Shown in pieces: positions 30,806 to 43,499 of a stretch of DNA of 64,000 nucleotides. The DNA is from Blasia pusilla (lineage: Eukaryota; Marchantiophyta; Marchantiopsida; Blasiales). The notes under the pieces are model-generated. The model was not told the DNA's origin and ran no database searches. It was given only the letters and a program-made list of their open reading frames with translations. A program made the position numbers and the translations under genes. Numbering within the stretch: position 1 is the first letter of the stretch; the number at the start of each line of letters is the position of its first letter. The stretch spans positions 33,356,001-33,420,000 of the forward strand of contig CM114274.1 in NCBI GenBank assembly GCA_050084515.1, in the 5' to 3' direction.

Positions 30806-33800
30806 ATGAGCGGCCAGCAGCATCGCGCTTCGCGCTGTGTCTTCGGTGCGTTTCTTTCTTTCCATGATATGGACATTCTCCGCGGTTATATTAGGGTTGC
30901 TACGAATTAATGCTTTTTGTGTCTTCCTCGGAGTGTCTGAAGGTCACACACCTTTGGCATTTGCTCAAGTTGTGACGTGCAGCCTCTAGGTCGCAAGAAA
31001 GCCAATTGGGGCCATATTTATCGTCCTCTACCAATATGTCATGTCTTCGGTCGCTGCATAATCAAGACAGGGAAACTTGCACTTGCCACAGTTTTCTCTG
31101 TCGCATCTTTGTGAGAAATATTGATAATTGTGCTGCTCTTTCACAGTGGGAAACATTCCATATGATGCAACAGAGGAGCAGCTTGTGCAAATTTGTGAAG
31201 AAGTGGGCCCTGTGGTGTCCTTCCGGTATTCCCATTTCAGCAACAAAACTGAGAAAGAGGCTTCGGTAGATTGAAATACATTTAGCCAATGTCATAGCGT
31301 TTCTCATTACTCTTGATTGTCTATATTTCAAGATGTACACACTCTTTTTTCTGCCGAATGGAATCTTCTCTTGTTGTGTGCAATGGGGTACTGTGTGCAG
31401 AATTCATTGGTTCTCTTGGATTATGTCTTTCTTTACAAAATGTGTTCTATCCATGCCATCTGGATATATTCTCGAGTGGTGAATGCCTGTGTGCAACGAA
31501 GGATACACAGACGCTACTCTGCCGTACCTTTGTATCTACCTGATAAGTGTGTCAATCTCAAATCATCGGAACGTACTGCTTGTAGACTCATACTTTGGTT
31601 CCTTCATTGATGAGAAGATGACTGCGTGTCAGAGTTGTCTACTTGCGTGATTCAACTTGAGCTCGCGATATCATTCTGGACTGTGCATATGTTTGCAGTT
31701 CATGGGTGCTACTCGTTTATAGCTTTGTACGTCCTCTGAAGATAGAGTAAAGCTGTAAATCTGCGATGCCGTGCATATCTTACCCTACGTCCGTGCCATA
31801 GTTGTCTCCTTACTTCGTACTATGGCCTTCACCCACTCTCTTGCCGTGTTTCCGACACACTCGTGATTATCCCCGTGTGCAGTAGTAGCCGAGTTAAGGA
31901 GACTTTTAAAAAGAAGATACCCCCTCCCACCTTGTATCCACTTTGGTCAATTTTGCAGCCTGATGATGGTTGAGGAGTGTTTCTTTCATATCACGGTTTT
32001 CTCTATTACAATGGAAAGTGTCTGGGGTGTTTAGGAATCTTATGAATCATGTGGTGTATACGGGATGTCATTGACAGTAGAGTCTACACGCCTTCCTACA
32101 GTGCATGTCTATATTGAATGAAGATGTAGACGTTGGGATGGTCCCACAATCCATGGGCATGGTATTCTCAGCACACAAACATCACGGAGTTTGTATGTGG
32201 CAGTGGATCATCATGTTGCATGGTCTCTCACTCTTCGCAGTGCTTGGATGGTGTATTTGACCGTTTACTGCATGCTGCATTAAGTCAGGGCCCATTCAAA
32301 TTTAATGGTGTACATCTAGCCACGTTTGGGTTGACTGCATTGAGCTATGGATTTGATGTTTGAAAATAAGAAATTTACACTGTCCGACTTCATATGTGAA
32401 GTCTCTCAACTGTGTCATTGTCCAAAATGTCTAAACTTCTCCAAGTCAAGATGTCTGGAGCGTGTTGAATTAGCCTCTGATGAAGGGCACTTGTTTTTCA
32501 GACTGGTAGTGGACAGAGATACTGGCAAGCCAAAGGGCTATGGTTTTTGCGAGTTCAGAGACGAGGAGACAGCTCTAAGTGCTCGACGTAATCTTCAGGG
32601 TTATGAGATTAATGGCCGACAGCTTCGGGTTGACTTCGCAGAAAATGAGAAAGGGGGGGGTGGTGTAGATCGAAGTCGAGACCAGGTATCTATTGCATAA
32701 ATATTGTAAAGACGGAATCCTCAAGCTAGCATTTTGATCCTTCCTGAGGATCTGGGCACAAATGTTGTGTTCACTACCAGGCAGGAATTTCCACTCTGGA
32801 GAAATGGTTTTGTCATGTATGCCACCTCCAGTTGTTTGCTTGTCAGCACCTTTTCTCCATCAAGTAATTGGTGACTGAGTAAAGAAAATGTATATTCACA
32901 GCAATGTTGATTTAACCTCATAAGGGCAGTGATTTGGAAATAAGGTACTGCTTTGGGGAGCATGAGCCCTAATTTCTCCTGATCACATTTTTTGTATGGA
33001 AAGCTGGAGAGGATGTGTTTAGCCTACTGTGTCATAAGGCATGTGCATAGTAGTTTGTGCATGTTGTTGATATGCCTACATTTGGATGGTCTTTTTGCAG
33101 CAGGGTCGTGGTGGTCCAGGATTCCAACAATCTGGCTCTAATCTTGGTCAGTCCTTTGCCTTAGTTTTACCAGTATCAATTCTATAAATTTGGTGTAGGA
33201 TTTTACCAACATTGTCAGGTGTACTGTATAATTAGAGGAATCAGTGAATCCTCAAGCTTTTGATTGTACAAACGTAAATTGCCTTTTTAGGAGCTCCCTC
33301 CCTTTCGTAACCAGTCAATGACAGACCAACCGGATGCTATGAGGACTGCAGATACACAAAAGCACTACGGGGGAGTAGCTCCCCAGGCAGTGGTAGGTGG
33401 TGGAGGAGCAGGTGGATTGGAGCAGCCACTCGGTCGTGCAGCAGCGTCGGCAGCGGCACTGGTGATGGCAGGGGCATTGGGTGGTGTGCAACAGCTTCCA
33501 AACATGATGGTGCAGGGCCAAGGACATCTACAAACCCTGGGTGCCCCACCAGCTTCCCTTCCAGGAAATGGCGGAGCAGTCGCAGGCACTGATGCATTGA
33601 CAAATCATTTGGCTGGCATGTCCAAACACCAGCTGTATGAGATAATGTCACAAATGAAGGTTAGTGGTCCAGGAAGTCTTTTATTCACCTATTTTAGACA
33701 GATTTCTGACTAGTGACTGCAAGGTTTTGGGTGGTGTGATGAATGACCCTTACATAAGGTTCTCTTTGGCTGTTTTAGTTGTTCCCACATTCTTGATTGA

Positions 33801-36088
33801 TTGTATGCAGATCATGATACAGCAAAATCAGCAGCAAGCACGACAGATTCTTGTGGCAAATCCTCAGTTGACTAAGGCCTTGTTTCAGGTCAGGCTATTT
33901 CAGTATTGTGTTGCAGTAGTATTGAAGTTCGTATGATGCTTGCTGGTATTGTACTTGACAATAGGCCCGTTTCATGTTAGCCCATGTTGAGTATTGTGCT
34001 GCTGTGGTATATGATTGAACGATTTATGATGGTTCCTTGTGCTGTACGTAATTTGAAGTGGCATTGTTTCCAGATTCTGTACTCGAGTGGCTGAAATTCT
34101 AGCTATGGTTTTCTACAGTGCCTGATACATGTTGTTTCATGCTTCAGGCCCAAATCATGCTGGGAATGGTTCGTCCTCCACAAGTGGTAGGACACTTCAA
34201 AACTCAAGGAACTTTGGTTAACATTCCTATCTGGGATCCATGAGGCGCTATTTGTTGTGTCTCAACACAGTGTTTGGCAACTTTCATATCCAAAGAAGAG
34301 AATGTAGGCCTGCCTGAAAACTTTTTGACTCAGTTCTTGTTGTCACAGGTTTCTAGTCAACAATCACTGGCTCAACAAGCAGCACCATCACAGCAGCCTG
34401 CTAATTTGATGCAGCAGCAGACTAGACCCCCACAACCTCATGTACCTCCACCCGCCCAGATTCAAGCTAATACCTCAAATCAGGGCAGTTTTCTGCCACC
34501 ACTACCACAACCTCCACAGCTGCAACAACAATCACAACAGGTTCAGCAGCCACAACAACCACAACAACAACCACAGCCACCTCTACTTCAAGCGGCATTT
34601 CAGGTGAATCATTTCATATCCTCTAAGCTTTCCCTACCCTTGCTTTCCAGCCTGATGTGACATCTAGAGAGGCAGTGTACTTCAATAATTGTATTTAACA
34701 TCTGTAAAGTCGGCATTGTCATTGTGACTACCAGTTCCGGAATTTAGTATACTTATGCTCGGTGCTAGTTTACATGGAGCTTTTAATCTTTCTAGATTCC
34801 TGACTGGTTATTGGTAATAGCAGCAACAGGGAGGAATGGTTCAGACTAGCATGGGGATGAGCTTTCAGCCTGGGCAGCCACCACCGCCAACCCAGCCTCC
34901 TCCCCAGCAACTATACCAGGTATTAGATTTGATGGCCTGCTTTTCAGCTTTTGAACGCAATTTGTGAATATGAACGCTTTGTAAGTTTTAAATATTCGGA
35001 AGTGGCTGTTGAACTCTCTAGAGATGGTTGGATATGCAGATGGGATCAAATATGATGGGAACCAATGTGCAGCGGATGGGTACGAATGCTAGTGGAGGTC
35101 CAGTTGGTCAAGGGAATGGCGGAATGATCAGTGGAGTGACAATGGGTCCATCTGGTACTGGACAATTGACCCGGGGTCCTGCTTTAAGCGGAGGGTTGAC
35201 CAGCATTGATAACCGTGCTGTGCAGCTTAACCAGGGTCCACCTTCTTCTGGAGCAATGGGTGGGGTGAGCGGAATCCATGGGCCATCTCCAATGTCAGGT
35301 GGAGGACCCATATCTAGTGGGCGACCCATGGCCACAGGCAATGTGGGGGGGGGAGCTAGTGGGATGGGGGCATCCTTGCCCAGTAGTTTAACAGCCCCTC
35401 TGATGATGGGAGATCCTAGTACTAGGGGATACTCTGGTATGGTCTCCATGAACTCAGGTATGAACACAGTAATAAATACTACTAACACAGCCATGAACCC
35501 TTCTATGAACTCGGGTATGAATCCTGGTATGAACACGGGTTTGAATGCAAATCTGAATCCAGGATTGAATTCTTCCATGAATACCGGCATGGTGACTGCC
35601 TTGAATGCAGGTATTAATCAAGGGATGAACACATCTATAAACCCAAGCATGAATTCTGGGATAGGGTCAGGCACAAACATGAATTCTGGTATGAGTCAGG
35701 GTATGAATCAAGGTATGAACTCGGGTTTAAATCTTTCACAAACTGGAGGATTTGCGGGAACTACAGATGGTACTGCCGTTACTACGGCAGCACTTCAGCC
35801 CCAGGCATACTCTCAAGTGCAACTGCAGGCTCCACCACCTCCTCAACAATCACAGGTAAAGATTGTTCTGATTTTCTTCACATGCAAGGATATGGCTGTG
35901 GTCGTTTTACAACTTTCTGAATCTTCCAATTACCTCTCTGCCAAATGTCACAGGTTCAAGTGCCACTTGAGTTGGAGCAGCAGAAGGCATTGCTACAACA
36001 GGTCATGAATCTCACTTCAGAGCAAATTATGTCCCTACCTCCAGAACAACGACAGCAAGTGCTCCAACTACAGCAGGCACTGCGATAG
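30806..36088 (+). CDS. CSTF64: Cleavage stimulation factor subunit 64 (CstF64), about 11 exons
   Basis: Exons by GT-AG and frame: 30,806-30,845; 31,147-31,225; 32,502-32,685; 33,101-33,146; 33,291-33,659; 33,811-33,888; 34,148-34,186; 34,349-34,603; 34,824-34,919; 35,040-35,855; 35,954-36,088 (TAG). The product has an N-terminal RRM with RNP2 CVFVGNIP and RNP1 KGYGFCEF, which binds GU-rich RNA downstream of poly(A) sites. Next is the hinge ([41 protein letters not shown]), which docks CstF77/symplekin. A Gln/Pro-rich and Gly/Met/Asn-rich middle follows, then the conserved C-terminal helix bundle ([18 protein letters not shown]...[10 protein letters not shown]). Exon 4, which encodes the conserved QGRGGPG segment, is 46 bases long, and joining it to exon 5 puts a TAA in frame. 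Skipping it gives 696 codons in frame. The nuclear 3'-end-processing role is well established. Confidence 0.94.
35449..35740 (+). repeat. Coding minisatellite in CSTF64: Met-Asn-x-Gly repeats
   Basis: Within exon 10, degenerate 12-base units encode repeats such as [12 protein letters not shown], more than 20 units in imperfect series. The period keeps the frame. Vertebrate CstF64 also has a short-repeat region (MEARA repeats) between hinge and C-terminus, but the sequence here is unrelated and its role is unknown. Confidence 0.85.
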
Positions 36089-37397
36089 TTTTAGTGGTAG
36101 GCTTAAGCTGGGGAGCTTACGACCTAGACTAGTGCACCTTGCGAGGTTACTCAAATTTTGGTAGCATGCTCTGATGGGGAGATAGATAGCTTGTTGGTGT
36201 AGTAAATTCTTTATATTGATGATTAGTCTTGGCAGTGTCATGTTGGGGGGTCCTTGGAGCTGGTTTTACCAGTCATGAGGGTGTATTGTGAGGGTTCTGA
36301 TTCCTGATTGAGGATGTTGAAGTGCCAACATCGTGTGAGGCTACACTGTCTATTGCACGACATCTGCATAACTCATCTCCACTCAGTCTTGTGAAAGACT
36401 AAGGATACATGAATGCATTCCCAGGGTAACTAAGCAAGGAGTCGTGACCAGGAAATGGGTCTGTTGGCCAGTTGACCAGTTGACCAAGGCGGAAAATTTT
36501 AAATTAAGTGACATCCTGGGAGGGCATGACAATCAAGTTGAAGTTGTGCTAAGTGCCATTCAGGAATATTGAGTAGCGCTCACCTCGCCACTCTTTGTCT
36601 TAACTACAATGAATGTGGTGTCCTTCAAGTACATGGTGCATTTGTCTTTCTGATTGCATAATAGTCAATATCACTACTGCAGCCGGTCTTACCCTGTCTT
36701 GTCCCCAACCGTACCATCACAAGTACAACTTATTTGTCAGTGAAGTGTGACACAGACCATGTGGAATATCAATAACCTATTCTGTGGTGATTTGATCATT
36801 TTTTAAAGTTACCTTCTACATTAAACTATTTTCCCGTAAGAATATCTCAACATGAGAGTAGGCCCAATCTGGGGCGAACAAGCTTTAATGAAATGCGGCC
36901 ATGCACCTTAATGGTTTATGTTTTACCACTATTTTCTAATTTAACTGAAAGTGGAGAGCTTTCTATCAGTTGGACAACAACGATAATGGCTGGCTTTAGC
37001 ACACTACCTTACTCCGTGTAGTAGTCACAAAGTACTCACACAAAACAAGGTGCACTCATAAAATCTTATGCGGAAAAAAGGCACGAATTAGTTAATTCTG
37101 CCAAACTCCGTTTCCTCGACCTCCATTCCAAGTAAGCACTTGAGCTCTAAGGTATGGGACAAAGAAGTGCCTCTCATCCTCAACTGTACAATTGAATTTT
37201 CTTTCTTGCTTCATGTACCAGTACGCCTTGTGCCACCAAATGTGCATGCATCGAGATCTCATGCACAAAATTTACAGTGATCATTTCGACTATCACCTCA
37301 TTAGCCTCGTGTGTAATATGCATATCCGATTGAATGACAGAATCTCGCATGGAATAGCATATATTTGTTGTGCATGGAAGTTGCTCTTCATAACAAA

Positions 37398-37480
37398 TCT
37401 ATATTATTATGGGAGCCTTCTTGATTTGCAAACACTAGTTTGCTTGACACGCTACATCTAAGCAGAAAAAAAGGTTTTCC
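37398..37480 (+). mobile_element. Helitron 5' end (fragment)
   Basis: TCTATATTATTATGGGAG after a host A, then GCCTTCTTGATTTGCAAACA and GCTTGACACG, the same start as the array at 27,411 with a short deletion (GAGT missing). No matching 3' hairpin plus CTRR was found before 38,280, so this is either truncated or longer than I could follow. Confidence 0.55.
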
Positions 37481-37596
37481 TTCACTACTTAGTGATCAGT
37501 GAACTAATCATACGCTCACACAAATTCACTAAATTGTACAATAGTTATAGTAAAGATAATACCCTACACAACATTTCAAGTAACTATCTTCTCATC

Positions 37597-37680
37597 CACT
37601 ACAAGAGAATACCCCTAAATCGTAAGGACCCGGTCCCATGGGGCCGGCTCCCTGCCCTGCTCGCTGTGACCTTTGTATAG
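37597..37680 (+). mobile_element. CACTA-type terminal sequence
   Basis: CACTACAAGAGAATACCCC resembles the common CACTACAAGAAAA terminus of plant CACTA transposons and is followed by a GC-rich subterminal part with GGACCCGGTCCC and GGGGCCGGCTCCC partial palindromes. I did not find the matching opposite end, so this may be a solo end or a short relic. Confidence 0.35.
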
Positions 37681-38277
37681 CCCTAAATTATTTTTTCTAG
37701 CCGGTTCCTTATGGGTGTAACAAAGTCGCAGATAATTTCGCCTTATGTTCTAACGCGAATTCTGTTTAAATCCCATGAATCTCTTTTGTCCGATCAACCA
37801 AAATCCGAAACCTTGGGGTTGGGTCCTAACGACCTCAGTCACATTAATTCAAAGAACTGTACCTAAGAGAAACTAAACTCCCACAACACTCAAAGAACTT
37901 CATTGATTTTAAAGAGGTGCCCGTAGCGGAGAGGGACTCAAACAACCAAGAGCACAACGAATCCCCGTAAAATGAAAAGAAGTTGCCGCGTCCGTAAAAC
38001 GTCCGCAGGGGCCTCCACCACGGATTTTCACTGAGCATGGTACGGGTTAAGACGTCCGGGCCTACGTGCTCCAGTTTGAGACGCCGCGCTAAAGTGATCT
38101 GCACAAGCGAACGCAAAGAGAAACGAGCCACGGGAGTCGTGAAGGACGCTGGACCAGAGTGCTACATAGCGGACGAGGGAGGGAGAGACGGACGGAGGAG
38201 AGGGTGCGGGGGTCTTCAGCGCAGGGACGAAAGACGGAGGGAGGAGAGAACGCTCGCAAGAAGTGGGATCAGGCGCG

Positions 38278-40120
38278 ATGAGTTGGTGGGAGAGTCTTGC
38301 TCCGTTGGTGATCATCGGAGGCATGTTGTGTGTGGCGGGCAATTCCCAGAACCTCTTCCACAAAATGGTGAATGGCAAGGTATGCTTAGCTCAGTAGAGC
38401 AGAGCAGGACAACGCCTTTTCAGCGAAGTTTCCCGTTTTAGCAGATCCAATTTCGTTTGCAATGCTCGCACATGTTAGGTGGAGTAGTGGTCAATACCAG
38501 ATTTGTTCGCTTTTAGCGTTGGGAAATTGGAAGTATATATGCACTTTCTTACATGTAGATTTGGCATGACTGAGTGTGGTGGGCAATGAACCCTAATGGC
38601 CAGGCCGGGCAGGGCAGTTCAAGGCAACTCCTAACGACCAGGATTTCCTGTTTTTGTAGATATAATTTCGTTTGCAATGCTCGCACGTAGTGCGTAGATT
38701 ACTGGTCGGTACCAGATTTGTTCACTTTTAGCGTTGTGAACTCTTCATTCTGTATGCCCTGTGTTATTTGTAGATTGTGGATGGCTGAATGCCGTGAGGA
38801 ATGAACCGTAATGGGACAGGCAGGGCAGGTCAAGGAAACTCCTAATGAGCAGGATTTCCTGTTCTTGTAGATCCAATTTCCTTTGCGAAGCTGGGACACA
38901 TTGCGTGGATTATTGGTTGGTATAGAGTAGTTCGCTTTTAGTGTGGGGAGCTCTGAATTATGTATGCCCTTTCTTATGTGTACATTTTGGATAACTGAAA
39001 GTGATGGGGAATGAATCCTAAATCTGTACTTTGTGGACGTCCTTAAATTCATGTGAGCCCAGCCAAATCAGGGAGATTTCGTAGAGTATTTCTGATCTGC
39101 AGAGGAGTTTTTATTCCTCTTTTTAGCGCGTCTGTCTGGAAGCGCTGCGCTGTATCCTTGGATCAGTTTTCTGGCTGTAGATCAAAGCGGTTGAGCTGGC
39201 ATAACTCTAGGCCTACTGTCCTGTAATTAGCGCACACCTCATGCTGCTAAGTTTAGTTTGTGATTAGCAAGCAAACACTTCCAGATATTTGCCCTACCTG
39301 TAGAATGCCTGCCCTTCTCCATCCAAGATCTTCAGCTCATTGTGGATCTCGCCTTTTCTTATTCTCCAGCTGAGCATTTGTTAGAAGAAAATGTGGATGA
39401 GCAAACTCGAGCACTGTCTAGATTGGATGGCGTGAAACTGGAAAAGTGTCCCATTCTTGTCATTGAATTGTTTGTCTGTGGGCTAGGTTAAAAAGGGCTT
39501 GGGAAGATATTTATGGTCAGTCAGTTTCCTTATGACAGAAAACATCAAAGATCCGTTTTTAATGATTTTTTTTCAGGATTTTTGCAAATTAGTAAAGAAA
39601 ACCCATTTTCACAAGTTGGAGTATCTCCAAAACCTTTGGATGCTGTTTCCAAATCTAGTTTGGTTTTACAAAGAAATTCGGTTCTTCCTCAGGGGAGGGC
39701 TACGTTGAGTGTCTGTAATTTCAGTACAGCCTATTTGTCTCGGAAAGTGGTCCTCGTGAGTCTTAGTATTAGGTGTAGGTCTCATATCAAGTGACATGAT
39801 AATGAGTTTGCCCAGTGAAGCAAAAAATTTGAGTAAGAGGAGTTCCAGACACAAAGAAAGCTGTTTTGTTTTTTTCTTCCTGAACTACAGCAGAAAAGTA
39901 CAAGGGTTCTTGATGATGCTATTGTGTCATGAATGTTACAACTGGTCTGGTGTGTCTAGTAGTATGTTCAAAGACCCAATTTTCTATTATGAAGGGAATT
40001 CATTTGTTTGTTTGTTACTAAACTTTGCAGCCAAAGCACCCCGGATCTGATGTCTGGGACAAAGCAATGGAGCAAAGGGATGCGCGACTACTTTCAGAAG
40101 AAACGAATAAAGCAACATGA
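38278..40120 (+). CDS. NDUFA1: NADH dehydrogenase 1 alpha subcomplex subunit 1 (MWFE), two exons
   Basis: Exon 1 is 38,278-38,379 (34 codons, phase 0, donor GTATGC). Exon 2 is 40,031-40,120 (acceptor TTTGCAG, stop TGA 40,118-40,120). Together they encode 63 residues, close to the usual 63-70. The N-terminus MSWWESLAPLVIIGG and LCVAGNSQNLFHK form the single membrane span. PKHPGSDVWDKAMEQRD is the conserved matrix/intermembrane tail motif of the family. It is an accessory subunit of mitochondrial complex I needed for assembly of the membrane arm; a nuclear gene with imported product. The gene lies 2.2 kb downstream of CSTF64 on the same strand. The 1,651-bp intron contains a threefold repeat. 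Confidence 0.95.
38391..39020 (+). repeat. Three diverged tandem repeats of about 215 bp in the NDUFA1 intron
   Basis: Units start around GATCCAATTTCGTTTGC at 38,444, its relatives at 38,659 (GATATAATTTCGTTTGC) and 38,870 (GATCCAATTTCCTTTGC), each preceded by a TTTCCTGTT(C/T)TTGTAG-like stretch that resembles a splice acceptor (the first by a shorter TTTTAGCAG). Shared landmarks inside are ACCAGATTTGTTC.CTTTTAG and GAATGAACC.TAATGG. The units differ by roughly a fifth of their bases, so they are old. The repeat begins just 3' of the donor site. Confidence 0.8.
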
Positions 40121-43100
40121 CCCTCAGTTTGACATGGGAGTGCAGCCATTTCCTTGAGTGGGTCTCGCTCTGGTCTCAATTTTGTTCCTGCTTACAGTGG
40201 GGAAGAGAACCATAGTCTTAAAACTTCTCAGCTGTTTTAATACTTGCCATGCAACGTTCTGCTATTTTTGTATTGGTCGTGGTGTTAGGGTTTTAATGAT
40301 GGACTCATGTCAACAATGGGCCTTGTTAAAACCAACATCCATCATGAAAGTAAATTGTTGTAGGATTTCGATTTGTCGTGAGATTCTGAATGTGTAAATT
40401 GGCTTCTCCATTACATTTGGCTCACGTGTGTCCTACCAAGACTTTCCCCCTGGTTCCCAACTGCAGGATTGGTTTTGGGTGAAACCATTTTGTGTGGAGT
40501 TTTCTTGTAAATCCAGAAAGACATATAAACATGAGAAAGAACTTCTCATGCATCTGTATCTGATTGAAGTTTGTGGTTGGTTTGCAGCTCCTGAACACAA
40601 TGAGGGAATTATCTTGCCCAGTCAAAGGTGACCTTCCTTGTGCATGAATAGTAGTGCTTGTGCTCACAGTTCAAATGTCGACTTTGACCTGACCAATTGA
40701 AGGATTTTCATATTCTTCCTTTGGTTTGAGGTTTAAGTGCTCAGTACTCCATGGTTGTCTCACTCTTTGCCTGGAATGGTTGCAGGACTGCTATGTAGTT
40801 CCCACCAAACTGAACAAATTTCTCATTTACAGCAATCTACCTTTTATTATCAAGATGGGACATGGTGTCGATGACCACCCCTACAGCTCCCATTGAGCTG
40901 CTTTGCAGGTTCTAGATTATAAGAGGACAAGGATTGTTATGAAAATCAGGAGGGATTTACAACTTAGTTAAATAAGAGAATGCATGTGAGCTTCTGGATG
41001 CACTCCAAAGATTTGGTCTATGGCGAATGGAATGCACAGTTCAGAGGCTCTGTTTGCCACATGCATGTCTGTGGGTCGGATGTCTCTATTTTTCTGTGAA
41101 ATTGTTTCTTGCAACTAACTATGGGGAGTGATAATGCAACTCAGTCAGTACCTTATCCAAACAATCCAGAGGCTTGGTCGACATTGGATATAAATTGTCT
41201 CTAAACCTGAAAGTGTAAAGTCGATTTCAAATGGAAAATCTAAAGAGACTGGAAGTTCTCAGTTTCATTGACGTAAGATTTGCAAAGTTCGGAGCAGTTT
41301 CATCTGAGTAGAACTGTATTTGAAACCAGCATCTATGGCTGGCAACTTCCGCTCGCTGCAATGTCGAAAGGATTAGTCGATACACTCTACTTTTACAGTC
41401 TTAAGTCTGGCTTGTTACAAGTAAGGAAGAAAAAGAAGTAGACAGGTGAAGAGTAGCTCATCACTTTTGGAATTGACCGGAGTTTTCTTGACTCTTCTTG
41501 TTTACTGATTCCTAGGTTTCCCTCTATAGAATCTGTACTTGACAAAATCTAGCAGCATGGGTGGGTTAGATCCTATATGCTTGGCCTTTGCTAGTGGTTT
41601 GCTGATCGCAAAATGATACTCTCCTTTCTCGATCACAAACTTCCTCTTGGCAAGGGTCTTTCTGCTGCTCTCTTCTTTGCAATTATCATCCTCCTAGCCG
41701 GTTTCCTGGGCTATTTTTGGATAGAGCTAAGGTTGTACTGCTCCAGGAGTTTTGGAGGAATGTAGTCATTTGCCAGCAGACATTAACAGCATCAGCAGGT
41801 TAATATCTAGATCAGGGCGAAAGCATGGGGGTGCATTCCCCAGGGTCTGTGGAGGCTCATGTCTCATGTATCAGTGGAAGATCCGAAGCTAAACCATGAA
41901 TTCTGTCCCATCCCAGGGTGGATTCCATGGAGAAGTGATCCGAAGTCCGAATTGGACTACACGAACTTCCCGTAGTAGTTAAAACCTTGAGGAGGAGCTT
42001 GGCCAAGGAGACTTTTTAGGATTGGAGGTGACTCAAAGTTGAAATTGAATATTCGGAGGAAAGACCGTCCCAGGGTTTCCTATGCATAGATAGCACATTG
42101 GGTTTCCCTTTTTCATCTGCAATGATCTGTAATGGCACGGTTATGACACAAAGGTAGCTTAGCCGAGTCGGTATCCTGTTTAGATTTTAATGAATCGTAG
42201 GATAGAAGTTGTATCCATCCTTGTAAGCATGTTTGGAGTCATACGTAAACTGCAATGGTTTAATCGACTAATTCTGTATGGATTACGAAGGATGATTAAC
42301 TGTCCTGAGTAGAGAGGCCTGGACCGTTCCTGTAAGCCTGTTTGGAGTTGCAGTAATCGCCAATGCATTAATCCAGTACTTCAGAATGGATTATGAAGGA
42401 TGATTCTCTCTCCTGAGTGGAGAGGATTTAGAAGGGAGGAATGGGGTTCCATCGATCAGAGTTTCCACGTAACCACCTCCCAATTTTTTGGTGATATGGA
42501 AGTGTCCATCAAGTCATGATGTTAACAATCTTCAGATTCCAGTCGTGAACACTATCAAAGATGCCTTGTGATGATGAGTTGGTGTCCTATCAACACTTCA
42601 TTTGTTTGAAGGCAGGAAGGAAACATGTATGTGCTTGATAGTGGCACTGGGACTACTTGGTTGCTAGCCATGCCCCTTTTTCAAGATATTCTGGCAGAAT
42701 ATTTGAATTTCAGGTGTAACCGTCGGTGCTAAGCCTCTCAAACCACCAAAAGGACCGCAAATATTCTCGTATTTTGGTACTGATGTGCATCTAAGTTGGA
42801 CTATGAGCTCATGAAAATATCTGAAGTAGTGTTTGTGCAACCTCATTTGATTCCATGGTGCATGGGTTAAGGAGAGTTGATTTAAATTACCCATCATTAC
42901 TCAGAAAAAAGACCCATTAACAAAATGCTTATGGAAATCCCCTCTGATGTCAAAATTGAATTGGTTGAAAACATCATGTGTCAAAATGAGAGGTGCTGGA
43001 CAAGAAAGAGGGCATTCTCCTCCATTAATGTAAATTTAGAAATGTCACAAGTTTTTAAAAGGTGACCATAAACCTCTTTTACTTAAATTTTTTTTTCATT

Positions 43101-43499
43101 TTTTAAGCAGAGTTTTCTAATTAAGCAAATTCCTACTACAATATATGTTTTTTAATTGAAGAAATGGTTTAAACATGTCTTTTAGAGTTAAGTTATTTAC
43201 TCGAAGATGCACATGATAGCTAAGACTTGATAAGGAAGTCTCGATGGAGGATCAAAGGATTGAAAACTCTTGAAGTTGATACCAAGGTTGAACATAGACT
43301 AACGGAAAGACTAGGAAGTTTGAATGGCATGAACATTTGGACTCTCATAAGCCAACTTATGGCAACATGCAGGTCGTATGAGTGAGACTAATGAAGATGG
43401 AATTAAAAGTCCTAAGGCATACGTTCGGATGAAGGAGAGGGACCACTCACAAATAGAAGCATGGATAAGAGGGACAAAGTTAGCACGGAGTGGGACTGA
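40121..43499. other. NDUFA1 3' flank and spacer
   Basis: No gene recognised in 3.4 kb. Frames are short and without motifs on both strands. One tandem duplication (42,209-42,425) is listed separately. AT-richness rises after 43,000, toward the Helitron relic. Confidence 0.5.
42209..42425 (+). repeat. Two diverged tandem units of about 109 bp
   Basis: Both units contain CTGTAAGC/TTGTAAGC, then TGTTTGGAGT, AATGG or AATGCATTAAT, ATGGATTA.GAAGGATGATT and end CCTGAGT.GAGAGG (42,317 and 42,425). Non-coding by appearance. Confidence 0.75.

Larger units (their letters stand above)
36089..38277. other. CSTF64 3' flank, transposon ends, NDUFA1 promoter
   Basis: The CSTF64 3' UTR starts here; no poly(A) site was fixed. 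A Helitron 5' end (37,398) and a CACTA-like end (37,597) lie in the middle. The last 250 bases before the NDUFA1 start codon are rich in GGGAGGGAG/GGACGGA purines and probably hold its promoter and leader. Long frames around 38,030-38,440 on either strand overlap NDUFA1 exon 1 and are not separate genes. Confidence 0.5.

Noticed and set aside
30220-30876. 218-codon minus-strand frame upstream of and across CSTF64 exon 1
   Set aside because: It overlaps the well-supported first exon, has Ser/Arg/Pro bias from GC-rich DNA and no family motif.
35108-35590. 160-codon minus-strand frame antisense to CSTF64
   Set aside because: It is the antisense reading of the repetitive Gly/Met/Asn exon; no independent support.
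38028-38441. Long frames on both strands around NDUFA1 exon 1
   Set aside because: NDUFA1 exon 1 uses another frame with clear family similarity and splicing; the others are shadows in purine-rich DNA.
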